From STF1-107 sp964457935 (GTDB taxonomy: Bacteria; Bacillota; Clostridia; Christensenellales; UBA1242), in contig CAYWFC010000001.1 in the NCBI GenBank assembly GCA_964457935.1, positions 1 to 64,000 of the forward strand: DNA of 64,000 nt, read 5' to 3'. Every line of letters begins with the position of its first letter. The first letter of the stretch is position 1. A program made the position numbers and the translations under genes. The notes under the pieces were generated by a model that did not search any database, was not told where the DNA came from, and saw only the letters and a list, made by a program, of their open reading frames with translations. Shown here one piece after another: positions 26,208 to 34,347 of the stretch.

Positions 26208-27047
26208 ATGTCTTCGATATTGGCGTTAAAATTGTATGAAATGAAAAGACATGGCACGATAAAGTCCAATGCTATGTTTTGGCGCGATTTTTTTGATAAA
26301 GAGATGATAAAGGCTCTTGATATTAATTTAGAGTCATTAAAAAAAGAACTCCTAGAAAAAAGTTTGAGTGTAGTTTGTGCTTTTGATGACAATTTTCCGA
26401 ATATAAGCCAAAAGCTCAAACCCAGTGAAAGACCGTTTCTGTTTGTATACAAAGGTGATATAAATTTATTAAACGAAATAGATAATAATATTGCCGTAAT
26501 CGGTGTTTTGACCCCGACTCAAGATATCGTGACGAGAGAACAAAAAATAGTAAAAGAATTAGTAGAAAATAATTTAACTGTAGTTAGCGGACTGGCAAAA
26601 GGTTGCGATACTATTGCCCATAAAGTTTGCATAGACAATGGCGGAAGAACGATTGGCATTCTCCCTACATCTTTTGATAGTATATATCCAAAAGAGAACA
26701 AAAATCTGGTGGATGAAATAGTGAAAAATAATGGGCTAGTGCTAACAGAATATGTCAGTGAAGCAAAAAACAGATTTGATAAAATTAAAAGATTTATTGA
26801 CAGAGATCGACTGCAAGCAATGTTTGCAAAAGCTATAGTACTAGTAGCCAGTTTTGCGCAAGGAAATGGAGATAGCGGGTCTCGCCATGCGTTACAAAAA
26901 GCAAAAGAATATGGCAAAGCAAGATATGTCATGTTTGACAAAAAAACGGACATCAATGCACCAATCTTCGAATTGAATAAACAGCAGATTTTGGACGGGG
27001 CTACTATTTTGACAAATGTGACAATAAAGGAATTGTATCTAAAATGA
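26208..27047 (+). CDS. DprA/Smf-like SLOG-fold protein
   Basis: 279 residues from the ATG at 26208; upstream in-frame codons belong to the preceding gene's end. Motifs: VIGVLTPTQD, VVSGLAKGCDTIAH, GILPTSFDSIYPKENKNL and GLVLTEY, which are the core DprA Rossmann-fold motifs. It is shorter than housekeeping DprA (about 350-370) and has no C-terminal winged helix. DprA loads RecA on single-stranded DNA in transformation, but short SLOG relatives linked to PRTases are thought to handle nucleotide-derived ligands. It overlaps the HAD gene by four bases. Confidence 0.85.
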   Translation: MSSILALKLYEMKRHGTIKSNAMFWRDFFDKEMIKALDINLESLKKELLEKSLSVVCAFDDNFPNISQKLKPSERPFLFVYKGDINLLNEIDNNIAVIGVLTPTQDIVTREQKIVKELVENNLTVVSGLAKGCDTIAHKVCIDNGGRTIGILPTSFDSIYPKENKNLVDEIVKNNGLVLTEYVSEAKNRFDKIKRFIDRDRLQAMFAKAIVLVASFAQGNGDSGSRHALQKAKEYGKARYVMFDKKTDINAPIFELNKQQILDGATILTNVTIKELYLK

Positions 27048-27574
27048 TATACGTTGTTGATTTGGATGATACACTTGTTAATTCTACATTACTTAACAAT
27101 GATTCTTATAATTTTGCACTTGAACAGTATGGATTCGACAGAATAATAACTAATGAAAGAATTACGCGCCAAAAATTGGATTTTGTGGATAACTGCATCC
27201 TAAAAAAAATAGTACAATTAAAACAATATTACTTTACACAAGAATGGCTACCTTGCAGAGTTGTGTTAAATAATATTCTTATGAAGCGACTACAAGTCAA
27301 TAAAAGAGAAAATTGCTATCTATGGACTAAAGCAGACAAAGATAGAGCGTATAAAATAATTGATTATTGTAAATTAGATATGTTTTTTAATGATATCTTG
27401 TTTGATGATAAATTAAGTTTCTCTACATCAATACCCAAACTAAAAAAATCGACTAATTCAAATCAGATAATAATCTATGAAAACGACAAAAGCTTTTTCT
27501 TTAATGAGAATTGTAAAATAGTAGATCATATCAAAACTAATCTTTTTGACATCAATGCATATCTAATAGAATAA
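27044..27574 (+). CDS. HAD-superfamily phosphatase-like protein
   Basis: 176 residues. Motif I is VVDLDDTLV at the N-terminus (nucleophile Asp and acid/base Asp), motif II threonine lies in YLWTKADKDRAYKII, and the C-terminal IIIYENDKSFF would be motif IV, where an Asp pair is reduced to one. It may act on a phosphoribosyl or nucleotide product of its neighbours. Translation is coupled to the DprA-like gene. Function is inferred from gene order only. Confidence 0.7.
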   Translation: MIYVVDLDDTLVNSTLLNNDSYNFALEQYGFDRIITNERITRQKLDFVDNCILKKIVQLKQYYFTQEWLPCRVVLNNILMKRLQVNKRENCYLWTKADKDRAYKIIDYCKLDMFFNDILFDDKLSFSTSIPKLKKSTNSNQIIIYENDKSFFFNENCKIVDHIKTNLFDINAYLIE

Positions 27575-27661
27575 TATTTCATATTGCACCATGAAAAACT
27601 CGCTATAAAACGGGTGAACCAAAAAATATTTTACTAAAAAATAATGTACAGTCAAATAGTG

Positions 27662-27706
27662 AAACAACCCCCATTTCGCATTGCAAAGTGGGGGTTGTTT
27701 TGTTTA
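27662..27706 (+). terminator. Terminator, right copy of the island-flanking repeat
   Basis: Same hairpin as 25275-25319 with a single C/T difference in the loop. It terminates the island operon; as a direct repeat it also marks the island's right edge. Confidence 0.92.
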
Positions 27707-27729
27707 CATATTATTAATTTATAATATTT

Positions 27730-27843
27730 ATTAGCTTTTTACTCAAGATTTTTTCTTAAGATTTTTGCTTTAATCTTTTATTTTAATTATTTCTTAAGAT
27801 TTTTGCTTTAGTTTTTTAGTTTAGTTCACTTTAGTTTTTTATT
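27730..27843. repeat. Degenerate repeats after leuS
   Basis: Repeats of TTTTCTTAAGATTTTTGCTTTA (two clear copies, near 27750 and 27790) and TTTAGTTTTTTA units lead into the leuS stop codon region TTCTAGTTTTTTACTATG. Similar in layout to the 3'-end repeats of other genes. Confidence 0.55.
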
Positions 27844-30264
27844 CTAGTTTTTTACTATGAAATTGATGACTTTGCGTGGGACGTAGATAATCTTAGTCAC
27901 TGCGTCAAAGTCTATAGGCAGGAGAGCGTTATCCTTGATGTGCGCGACGAGTTCGTCTTGGGTGATATTGATAGGCACAGACACTATCTTTCGCACTTTG
28001 CCGTTGACTTGGGCTACCACCTCTATCTCATCTTTTTGCAGTTTATTTTCGTCATAAACAGGCCACGAAGCGTCCAATATATTGTCTGCGAACACTCTCT
28101 CGTACAGTTCGCTCGTGATGTGTGGTGCGAGTGGATTGAGCACTATCAAAAATCTTCTCAATTCTTCACGCGTGATGAATTTATCTTCTCGGATTTTCTT
28201 CATAAATATCATACACGCAGACACAGCGGTATTGAGTTTCAGATTGTCATAATCTTCGCCCACTTTCTTGATGAGCACGTTGAGTTCGACCTCATGCTCT
28301 GGCGAGATGTCGTCGCCACGTAGCATATCTGGCAATGCCCACACTTTGTCGAGGAAATTCATTATACCCTCTATGCCATTGAATGTCCACTGGCAGTTGT
28401 CCTCATATCCTGCGAGGAACGACAAGTGCATCCTAGCCACATCAGTGCCATAAGTATCTATCACTTCGAGTGGAGACACGCCGTTTTTGGATGATTTGCT
28501 CATCTTCTTGCCTTCGTCGTCCAGTATCAAGCCACTGCCCAGTTTCCTAGTGAATGGGTCGCGAGTAGGCACTGCGCCTATCTCGTACAAGAAATTTTGC
28601 CAGAAGAACGCGTACAATACATGGCGAGTGATGTGCTCTGTGCCACCTATGTAGCAGTCCACGCTACCCCAGTACTTGAGTTTGTCCATATCGGCCAGCG
28701 CTTTGTCATTGTGTGGGTCACAATACCTCAGCCAATACCACGAAGAGCCAGCCCAGTTTGGCATAGTGTCAGTCTCGCGCTTTGCTGGTCCGCCACACTT
28801 AGGGCAGGTGCAATTCACGAAATCATCTATCTTGGACAATGGCGAATCGCCATGGCTATTAGGCAGATAATCGTCTGTATACGGCAGTACCAGTGGCAGG
28901 TCACTCTCAGAGAGTGCCACAGTGCCACAGCGGTCACAAAATACTATAGGGAATGGCTCGCCCCAGTATCTCTGTCTATTGAATGGCCAATCTTGCATCT
29001 TGTAGTTTACTTTGCGCTCGCCGTAGCCTTTGGATACCACCATATCTGCTATCTTCTCTTTGGCTTCGCGCACTGGCATACCGGTAAACTCGCCACTATT
29101 GAGCATACGTGAGTTCTTGTCCAGATACTCCGCCTTCTCAACGGCGCACTCTGACACATCTCCCTCTATGACTTGGATCATAGGGATGTCAAATGCGCGC
29201 GCAAATTCATAATCTCTCTGGTCATGCGTAGGCACAGCCATGACAGCGCCTGTGCCGTAGCCACCTAGCACAAAGTCTGCCAAATACACCTGCACACGAG
29301 TGCCTGTGACTGGATTGATAGCGTACACGCCGTCCAGTCTACAGCCTGTCTTGTCCTTAGTCTTGCTAATGCGGTCCAGTTCGCTCTTTAGAGCGGTCTT
29401 TTGCTGGTAATCACGCACTTGGTCAATATTGCTGATGCGGTCAGATATCTCGTCCACCAAGCCATGCTCTGGTGCCAGCACCACGAATGTCATACCATAC
29501 ACTGTCTCTATGCAAGTGGTATATATCTCTATTTCTGAGAGGTGAGCACCTGCCTCGTCTACCACTTCTAACTTCAGCTGTATGCCTTCGCTACGGCCTA
29601 TCCAGTTTCGCTGGGCTTCTTTGAGGCTATCTGCCATTTGTATCCTGTCCACATTGCCGAGCAGTTTGTCCGAATACTCGCGCATCTTCAGATACCACAC
29701 GTCGCGGTTGACCTGTAACACATCACTGCCACAACGGTCACATTTTCCGCCTTGGCTGTCTTCATTGGATAGCACAGTAGCGCATTTTGGGCAAAAATTC
29801 ACATAGCCCTTGTGCTTGTACGCCTTGTCGTGCTTGAATAACTGCAAGAATATCCACTGCGTCCACTTGTAATACTCCTCATCGCTAGTGCAAAACACTC
29901 TCGAGCGGTCGTAAGTCAAGCCTATCTTCTTTAATTGCTCCATGGCGTTCTTCATGCCGTCCGCCACGAATGTGCGAGGGTTGATACCGTGCTTGATAGC
30001 AGCGTTCTCTGCTGGCAAGCCGAAACTGTCTCCCCCCATAGGGAATAGCACATTGTATCCCTGAAATCTCTTGTACCTAGCGAGTGCGTCTGCTGGCACA
30101 GTGCCTTTCAGATGCCCCATATGCAAACTGCCACTGATATTAAAAAACTCATACAGCACGTAATACTTTGGCTTAGTCGGATGAAAATCCACCGCGAGTA
30201 GTCTATCATCGTGCTCCCACTTGTCCTGCCACTTGGCTTCTATCTGCTTGAAATCGTAATCCAT
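27844..30264 (-). CDS. leuS: Leucyl-tRNA synthetase
   Basis: 806 residues from the ATG at 30264 (MDYDFKQIEAKWQDKW), preceded by AGGAG; further upstream ATGs lie in the promoter area. Class I motifs: HMGHLKG, the editing (CP1) domain with TCIETVYGMTFVVLAPEH and GTGAVMAVPTHDQRDYEFA, two zinc-type clusters (CPKC...CDRC and CTCPKC) and KKMSKSSKNGV. The length is normal for the bacterial enzyme. It charges tRNA-Leu and edits mischarged products. Confidence 0.97.
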   Translation of the reverse strand: MDYDFKQIEAKWQDKWEHDDRLLAVDFHPTKPKYYVLYEFFNISGSLHMGHLKGTVPADALARYKRFQGYNVLFPMGGDSFGLPAENAAIKHGINPRTFVADGMKNAMEQLKKIGLTYDRSRVFCTSDEEYYKWTQWIFLQLFKHDKAYKHKGYVNFCPKCATVLSNEDSQGGKCDRCGSDVLQVNRDVWYLKMREYSDKLLGNVDRIQMADSLKEAQRNWIGRSEGIQLKLEVVDEAGAHLSEIEIYTTCIETVYGMTFVVLAPEHGLVDEISDRISNIDQVRDYQQKTALKSELDRISKTKDKTGCRLDGVYAINPVTGTRVQVYLADFVLGGYGTGAVMAVPTHDQRDYEFARAFDIPMIQVIEGDVSECAVEKAEYLDKNSRMLNSGEFTGMPVREAKEKIADMVVSKGYGERKVNYKMQDWPFNRQRYWGEPFPIVFCDRCGTVALSESDLPLVLPYTDDYLPNSHGDSPLSKIDDFVNCTCPKCGGPAKRETDTMPNWAGSSWYWLRYCDPHNDKALADMDKLKYWGSVDCYIGGTEHITRHVLYAFFWQNFLYEIGAVPTRDPFTRKLGSGLILDDEGKKMSKSSKNGVSPLEVIDTYGTDVARMHLSFLAGYEDNCQWTFNGIEGIMNFLDKVWALPDMLRGDDISPEHEVELNVLIKKVGEDYDNLKLNTAVSACMIFMKKIREDKFITREELRRFLIVLNPLAPHITSELYERVFADNILDASWPVYDENKLQKDEIEVVAQVNGKVRKIVSVPINITQDELVAHIKDNALLPIDFDAVTKIIYVPRKVINFIVKN

Positions 30265-30323
30265 ATCTACTCCTATACACGACATTGTAGCAAAATCTAT
30301 CTGCCAAGTCAATTTATTTGAGA

Positions 30324-30350
30324 CAAAAATACATCGGTCAGCCCGATGTA
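30324..30350 (-). terminator. Terminator of the metallopeptidase gene
   Basis: Stem TACATCGG / CCGATGTA with TCAGC loop, T5 on the reverse strand. Confidence 0.8.
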
Positions 30351-30360
30351 TTGTCATTTT

Positions 30361-32112
30361 TTAGTCTATGAAATATGTGCAATAATAATCTTGGCTATAG
30401 TCATGCTCTGCGAGTGATATATCCGTTCGCTCATATCCTGCCATACTAGAGATGCGCACAGTGCCGTCTGCCTGTGGCGTAAAGCGCACCAATACATATA
30501 TGTCATCAAATTTCACTATTGTCATGATGGAGCCGATGAGTATCACGCCGTTCTCGCACACATGCACGTCGTCGTGTAGGCTAATAGTGTCGGCGCTGTA
30601 TATATTCCTGTATACCGCGTGGTAATCAAAATCGTATTCTACCGTTGCGTTAGGGTTTATTTCGCCCTTATAATACAAATTCTTCGCTATGAAATCATAT
30701 GTCAATTGACTTTTGATATTGTCTGCTATTTGGCTCTGATACATAGTCTCACCATGCTCTAGTCTGTATGCCTCTACTTCGGTGCGGGCGTCTTCTTCTT
30801 GGCGGACAATGTCATCAAATGCGGTGTCGAGTATAGTAGTGTTGTACTCAGTTAGTGTCTTTGATGTCATGTCAAACGTCACGAATTTGCCAGTAGGCTT
30901 GTTGAACCCTAAGAGATACCCGCTTACGAATATATGTCCGTCTTTGACATAAGTGCGACTAGTCATATCTACATTTTGGCGCGTGTCTGATGACAATATA
31001 TATGGCGTGTCTGAATTTAATGTTTGTGACCTTGACAGCGCCTGCACCTTGCCGTCTTTTATCTCAATGTAGCTGGTATATATAGCATTACTTTTCCATG
31101 GTACCAAGCCAAATGGATTGCCGTCGATGCAGAATATGACGTCTTGGTCCACTAGGTCGAAGTCATAATTCTCGTCGTTTATTATGTCCTCGTATTTGTT
31201 TATGTCTTTTTGGTATGCATAAGTGCTATGCATAAAGTCCGACAGTGCGTCTAGGCGCTCTTCGGTAGTGGTGTCGCTACTCATGGTGTTGTACAATGCG
31301 TCTAGTAGTTTGACAGTATTGAGATCATAAGTCTGCATATATGACCCCATCATCCCTTCCACGTAGTCAGTGATGACATCTTCGTATGTGTATGCGTCGC
31401 CTAAACCAAACACAGCGTGCATGCATTCGTGGCGGAATACGTCCTGAAAATATGACACATTGTCACTATCAGCCAAAAGCATGTGGCAAAATGCCATTTT
31501 GTTGATATTATCCTCTTTTCTCACAGTGACACCGCCTGCTCGGCTCCTAAAATCTGCGTCCATTTTGTGCACAATAATGCGGTATGGGTCGAGATATTTC
31601 AGCAGTGGCACACCGCGATGCAGTTCTAGTTTGTATCCAGCGCGCGACTGCAGGAATGCATTCATCTCGTCCACCACTATCTGCATTTGCTCGTATTTCT
31701 CGTCAGAAAAGTCCTTGTCCACATATATAGTCAGTGTGTCTCGGTCGGCTGGGAGCTCTACGCGGGTGTATTTAGTATCTGAGTGCAATATGTCTAATAT
31801 TTTGGCTTCGATAAGGTCTAATTTGTTCCTAATTTTATCTGCATTTGTCGGATTATCTCTATCCCAAGCGCCTTGGTACATGTCGCATTTGTGCCCTAGC
31901 GACACGTAATAGTCGCTAGCGCCGAGAGCCTCTATGCTCTCAGCGATTTGGTCGCTGGTGGGCAGGTCTATAGTGGGCTGATTTACCTCGTGCGCCACGT
32001 AAGTGCCATACAGCATGGTGCCGAATAGTAGCATATATTTTGGCACGTTCATTATTTTCTTTATGGTACTTGGTGACTTGACTATACCATTTTTGTCTAA
32101 TCTTATCTTCAT
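30361..32112 (-). CDS. Membrane-anchored metzincin-like metallopeptidase
   Basis: 583 residues. A short cytoplasmic N-terminus and one hydrophobic segment (YMLLFGTMLYGTYVA, about 26-40) suggest membrane anchoring. The zinc motif is FRHECMHAVFGLGDAY near residue 228: HExxHxxGxxD, as in snapalysin-type metzincins with Asp as third ligand. The C-terminal half is beta-rich with repeated YVKDGHIFVSGYLLGF-like strands and no recognised domain. A secreted or surface protease acting near the membrane is likely. The -10 TACCAT ends six bases before the ATG, with TTGACA at 17-base spacing, so the transcript is probably leaderless. Confidence 0.78.
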   Translation of the reverse strand: MKIRLDKNGIVKSPSTIKKIMNVPKYMLLFGTMLYGTYVAHEVNQPTIDLPTSDQIAESIEALGASDYYVSLGHKCDMYQGAWDRDNPTNADKIRNKLDLIEAKILDILHSDTKYTRVELPADRDTLTIYVDKDFSDEKYEQMQIVVDEMNAFLQSRAGYKLELHRGVPLLKYLDPYRIIVHKMDADFRSRAGGVTVRKEDNINKMAFCHMLLADSDNVSYFQDVFRHECMHAVFGLGDAYTYEDVITDYVEGMMGSYMQTYDLNTVKLLDALYNTMSSDTTTEERLDALSDFMHSTYAYQKDINKYEDIINDENYDFDLVDQDVIFCIDGNPFGLVPWKSNAIYTSYIEIKDGKVQALSRSQTLNSDTPYILSSDTRQNVDMTSRTYVKDGHIFVSGYLLGFNKPTGKFVTFDMTSKTLTEYNTTILDTAFDDIVRQEEDARTEVEAYRLEHGETMYQSQIADNIKSQLTYDFIAKNLYYKGEINPNATVEYDFDYHAVYRNIYSADTISLHDDVHVCENGVILIGSIMTIVKFDDIYVLVRFTPQADGTVRISSMAGYERTDISLAEHDYSQDYYCTYFID

Positions 32113-32118
32113 AGGTCT

Positions 32119-32147
32119 ATGGTACTACATTTGTGGGTATTTGTCAA
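32119..32147 (-). promoter_or_regulatory. Leaderless-type promoter of the metallopeptidase gene
   Basis: Reverse strand TTGACA (32147-32142), 17 bases, TACCAT (32124-32119), six bases, ATG at 32112. Confidence 0.7.
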
Positions 32148-32157
32148 TAGATGTCAT

Positions 32158-32180
32158 CAAAAAACCCGCCGTAGCGGGTA
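32158..32180 (-). terminator. Terminator of dnaN
   Basis: Reverse strand CCCGC / GCGGG stem with a four-base loop and T7. Confidence 0.85.
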
Positions 32181-32184
32181 GGTA

Positions 32185-33285
32185 TTAGTTTAGTCTCACA
32201 GGGGAGATGAGGTACAGATAATCCTCAGTCTCGATAGGCAATATGATGCATGGGTTGACAGCATTGGTGAAGTTTAGTTTGACAAACTCATCGCTAATGG
32301 CGCGCAGGCAGTCAATGAAATACTTAGAATTAAACGCTATCAGCAAGTCATCGCCGGCAGTGACTGCGTTGATATTCTCCATGATGTTGCCGTATTCGGA
32401 GTTTGACGTGATAGTGATATTTTTCTCAGTGATGTCGAATTTCACCAGGTTATTCCTATCTGTGCGCGACAGCACGCTCGCTCTCTCGAGTGCCTCGCCG
32501 AACAACGGACTGGACAGTGTCACTACGGTAGAGAAATTCTTCTGTATGATCTGTTTGTAGTTGATAAAATCGCCCTCTATCAGTCTAGTAGTGACTACGG
32601 TAGAGCCCATCTCGAAGCGGAGATTTTTGTCAGTGACGTACACTCTGATAGTCTCGTCAGAGTCGCCTATCATCCTAGATATCTCGCTCAAAGTCTTGGC
32701 TGGCACGATGACCTTGAAGTCACCTGTAGTGCTAGATATCTTCTCATTGGCGATAGCCATCCTATATCCGTCCAACGCTACGGCGCGGATATTGTCGCCC
32801 TGCACCTCGAGCAAGCACCCTTTGAGTATAGGGCGCGAGTCGTCTGTGGCTACGGCGAAAATCACTCTATTGACGAGAGACTTGAGCGACTGCTCGCTGA
32901 TCTCGAAATATTTGTCCTTCTCTATGAATGTAGGGGCTGGGAATTCGAGCAACTCCATACACTGTATGTAGCCTTCGCTGTCTGTATATGACACTTTGAG
33001 CTGATTTTTCTCATTCAATATGCAAGTCACTTGTTCGTTAGTCAATTTGCGCAAATATTCGCCAAAAAGTTTGCCCGGCACTACTGCCTGACCTTCGCTT
33101 TTTACCTCGGCGCGGATAGTCTTTTGGATACTGATCTCGTAGTCTGTGGCGCACAATATCAGGCTATCACCTACAGTGCGTAACTTGATACCCTCGAGTA
33201 TAGGGGCGGTAGTCTTGGTGCTGGTCGCCTTGATCACTCTGGCGATCGCTTCTGACAAATCTAATCCATTACATCTAAAATTCAT
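32185..33285 (-). CDS. dnaN: DNA polymerase III beta sliding clamp
   Basis: 366 residues, the normal clamp length, with three similar domains: MNFRCNGLDLSEAIARVIKA, later TAPILEGIKL, SRPILKGCLLEV and the C-terminal LPIETEDYLYLISPVRLN. The clamp encircles DNA and holds polymerase III and other factors. AGGAG precedes the ATG. In most Firmicutes dnaN follows dnaA on the same strand; here it is about 2.7 kb upstream and in opposite orientation, with queH and a sugar phosphomutase between. Confidence 0.97.
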   Translation of the reverse strand: MNFRCNGLDLSEAIARVIKATSTKTTAPILEGIKLRTVGDSLILCATDYEISIQKTIRAEVKSEGQAVVPGKLFGEYLRKLTNEQVTCILNEKNQLKVSYTDSEGYIQCMELLEFPAPTFIEKDKYFEISEQSLKSLVNRVIFAVATDDSRPILKGCLLEVQGDNIRAVALDGYRMAIANEKISSTTGDFKVIVPAKTLSEISRMIGDSDETIRVYVTDKNLRFEMGSTVVTTRLIEGDFINYKQIIQKNFSTVVTLSSPLFGEALERASVLSRTDRNNLVKFDITEKNITITSNSEYGNIMENINAVTAGDDLLIAFNSKYFIDCLRAISDEFVKLNFTNAVNPCIILPIETEDYLYLISPVRLN

Positions 33286-33314
33286 AATATACTCCTAATA
33301 TCTTTCGTGATTTT

Positions 33315-33343
33315 ATTATATAAAATAATATTTTTTATGTCAA
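33315..33343 (-). promoter_or_regulatory. Promoter of dnaN
   Basis: Reverse strand TTGACA (33343-33338), 17 bases, TATAAT (33320-33315): consensus boxes. Confidence 0.85.
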
Positions 33344-33423
33344 TGGATTAGGAGATTTTCGTCAAAATTTTTGTGCTAGAGAAAATTTTTGACGACAAAT
33401 TGTCCAAAAAGTGTCAGTAAACC

Positions 33424-33452
33424 TTGAAATGTGGATTTTGCTATGGTATAAT
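33424..33452 (+). promoter_or_regulatory. Leaderless-type promoter of queH
   Basis: TTGAAA (33424-33429), 17 bases, TATAAT (33447-33452), seven bases, then ATG at 33460. Confidence 0.75.
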
Positions 33453-33459
33453 ACGCCGT

Positions 33460-34092
33460 ATGCAAAAGACAAACTATCAGAAAATGAACGACATCTTGCT
33501 CGCAGTAGACCGCGCTCGCGAGAGTTTTGTTTCGGCGCACCCTGATAGAGAATATCATCTTCCTAGTTTGCTACTGCACAGTTGTTGCGCGCCTTGCAGT
33601 AGTGCGGTGATAGAGCGCCTGCGCCAGCGTTTCGACATCACAGTGTATTATTACAATCCCAATATCCTACCCGCGACCGAGTACTACAAGCGCCGAGACG
33701 AACAGCAGAAGTTTCTGTCTAGCATTGGTGTGCCGTTCGTCGAAGCGGAATATGTGCCGTCTGAATATTTTGACGCTATCGCAGGATACGAGCATTTGGG
33801 CGAGCGTACTGAGCGGTGCAGGCTATGCTATGCCTTGCGCATGAGCAAGGCGCACGCGTATGCCGTCGAAAGGCATTTCGACTATTTCGCCACCACTCTC
33901 ACTCTCAGCCCGCACAAGATAGAGCAGTGGATAAACGAGATAGGCGAGCGCCTAGCCAGCACTGGTCCAGTCAAGTATCTATACAGTGATTTCAAAAAGG
34001 ACAACGGCTATCTCAGGTCTACCGAACTCAGCAAGATATATGGCTTTTATAGGCAAAACTACTGTGGTTGTGGGCTAAGGAGCAGAGAATAA
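33460..34092 (+). CDS. queH: Epoxyqueuosine reductase QueH
   Basis: 210 residues from the ATG at 33460. QueH motifs: LLHSCCAPCSS, YYNPNILPATEYYKR, ERCRLCYALRM, TLTLSPHKIEQWI and DFKKDNGYLRSTEL, ending with NYCGCGL. The cysteines bind the Fe-S cluster and a second iron. The enzyme reduces epoxyqueuosine to queuosine in tRNA without cobalamin, typical of anaerobes. No other queuosine gene is nearby. The first nucleotide of mRNA is predicted at or next to the ATG. Confidence 0.93.
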   Translation: MQKTNYQKMNDILLAVDRARESFVSAHPDREYHLPSLLLHSCCAPCSSAVIERLRQRFDITVYYYNPNILPATEYYKRRDEQQKFLSSIGVPFVEAEYVPSEYFDAIAGYEHLGERTERCRLCYALRMSKAHAYAVERHFDYFATTLTLSPHKIEQWINEIGERLASTGPVKYLYSDFKKDNGYLRSTELSKIYGFYRQNYCGCGLRSRE

Positions 34093-34119
34093 TACACATT
34101 TGACGTGTCCACACCGTTC

Positions 34120-34300
34120 ATTTATTTATTTTATTAATTATTAAAGGTTATAAATATTATTAGGCGCTGTGGAAATGTGGATAAGTGAGATTCTCACGAA
34201 AAATCGCGTTATTTCTCCACACCGTCGGCAAAAAATTTATGTGGATAAATTGTGTCAAGATATACACAATCTGTCCACATTTTTTGTAGTTATCCACATT
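34120..34300. other. oriC: oriC candidate: DnaA boxes next to an AT-rich stretch
   Basis: Perfect DnaA boxes TGTGGATAA at 34176-34184 and 34240-34248 and TTATCCACA at 34290-34298. They are preceded by a 45-bp AT-rich run (34120-34165) that could be the unwinding element. The region is between dnaN and dnaA, the common place of bacterial origins, though two genes intervene. A second cluster at 11336-11450 competes. Confidence 0.65.
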
Positions 34301-34312
34301 GTGTCGATTTGG

Positions 34313-34341
34313 TTGTAAAATTTCGGCGCTTGGTGTATAAT
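34313..34341 (+). promoter_or_regulatory. Leaderless-type promoter of the phosphohexomutase gene
   Basis: TTGTAA (34313-34318), 17 bases, TATAAT (34336-34341), six bases, ATG at 34348. Confidence 0.72.
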
Positions 34342-34347
34342 ACTGGT

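Noticed and set aside
25275..27706. Reading the 45-bp flanking repeats as integrase attachment sites
   Set aside because: They are complete intrinsic terminators with T-runs and no integrase or transposase lies between them, so terminator duplication or recombination is the simpler view.
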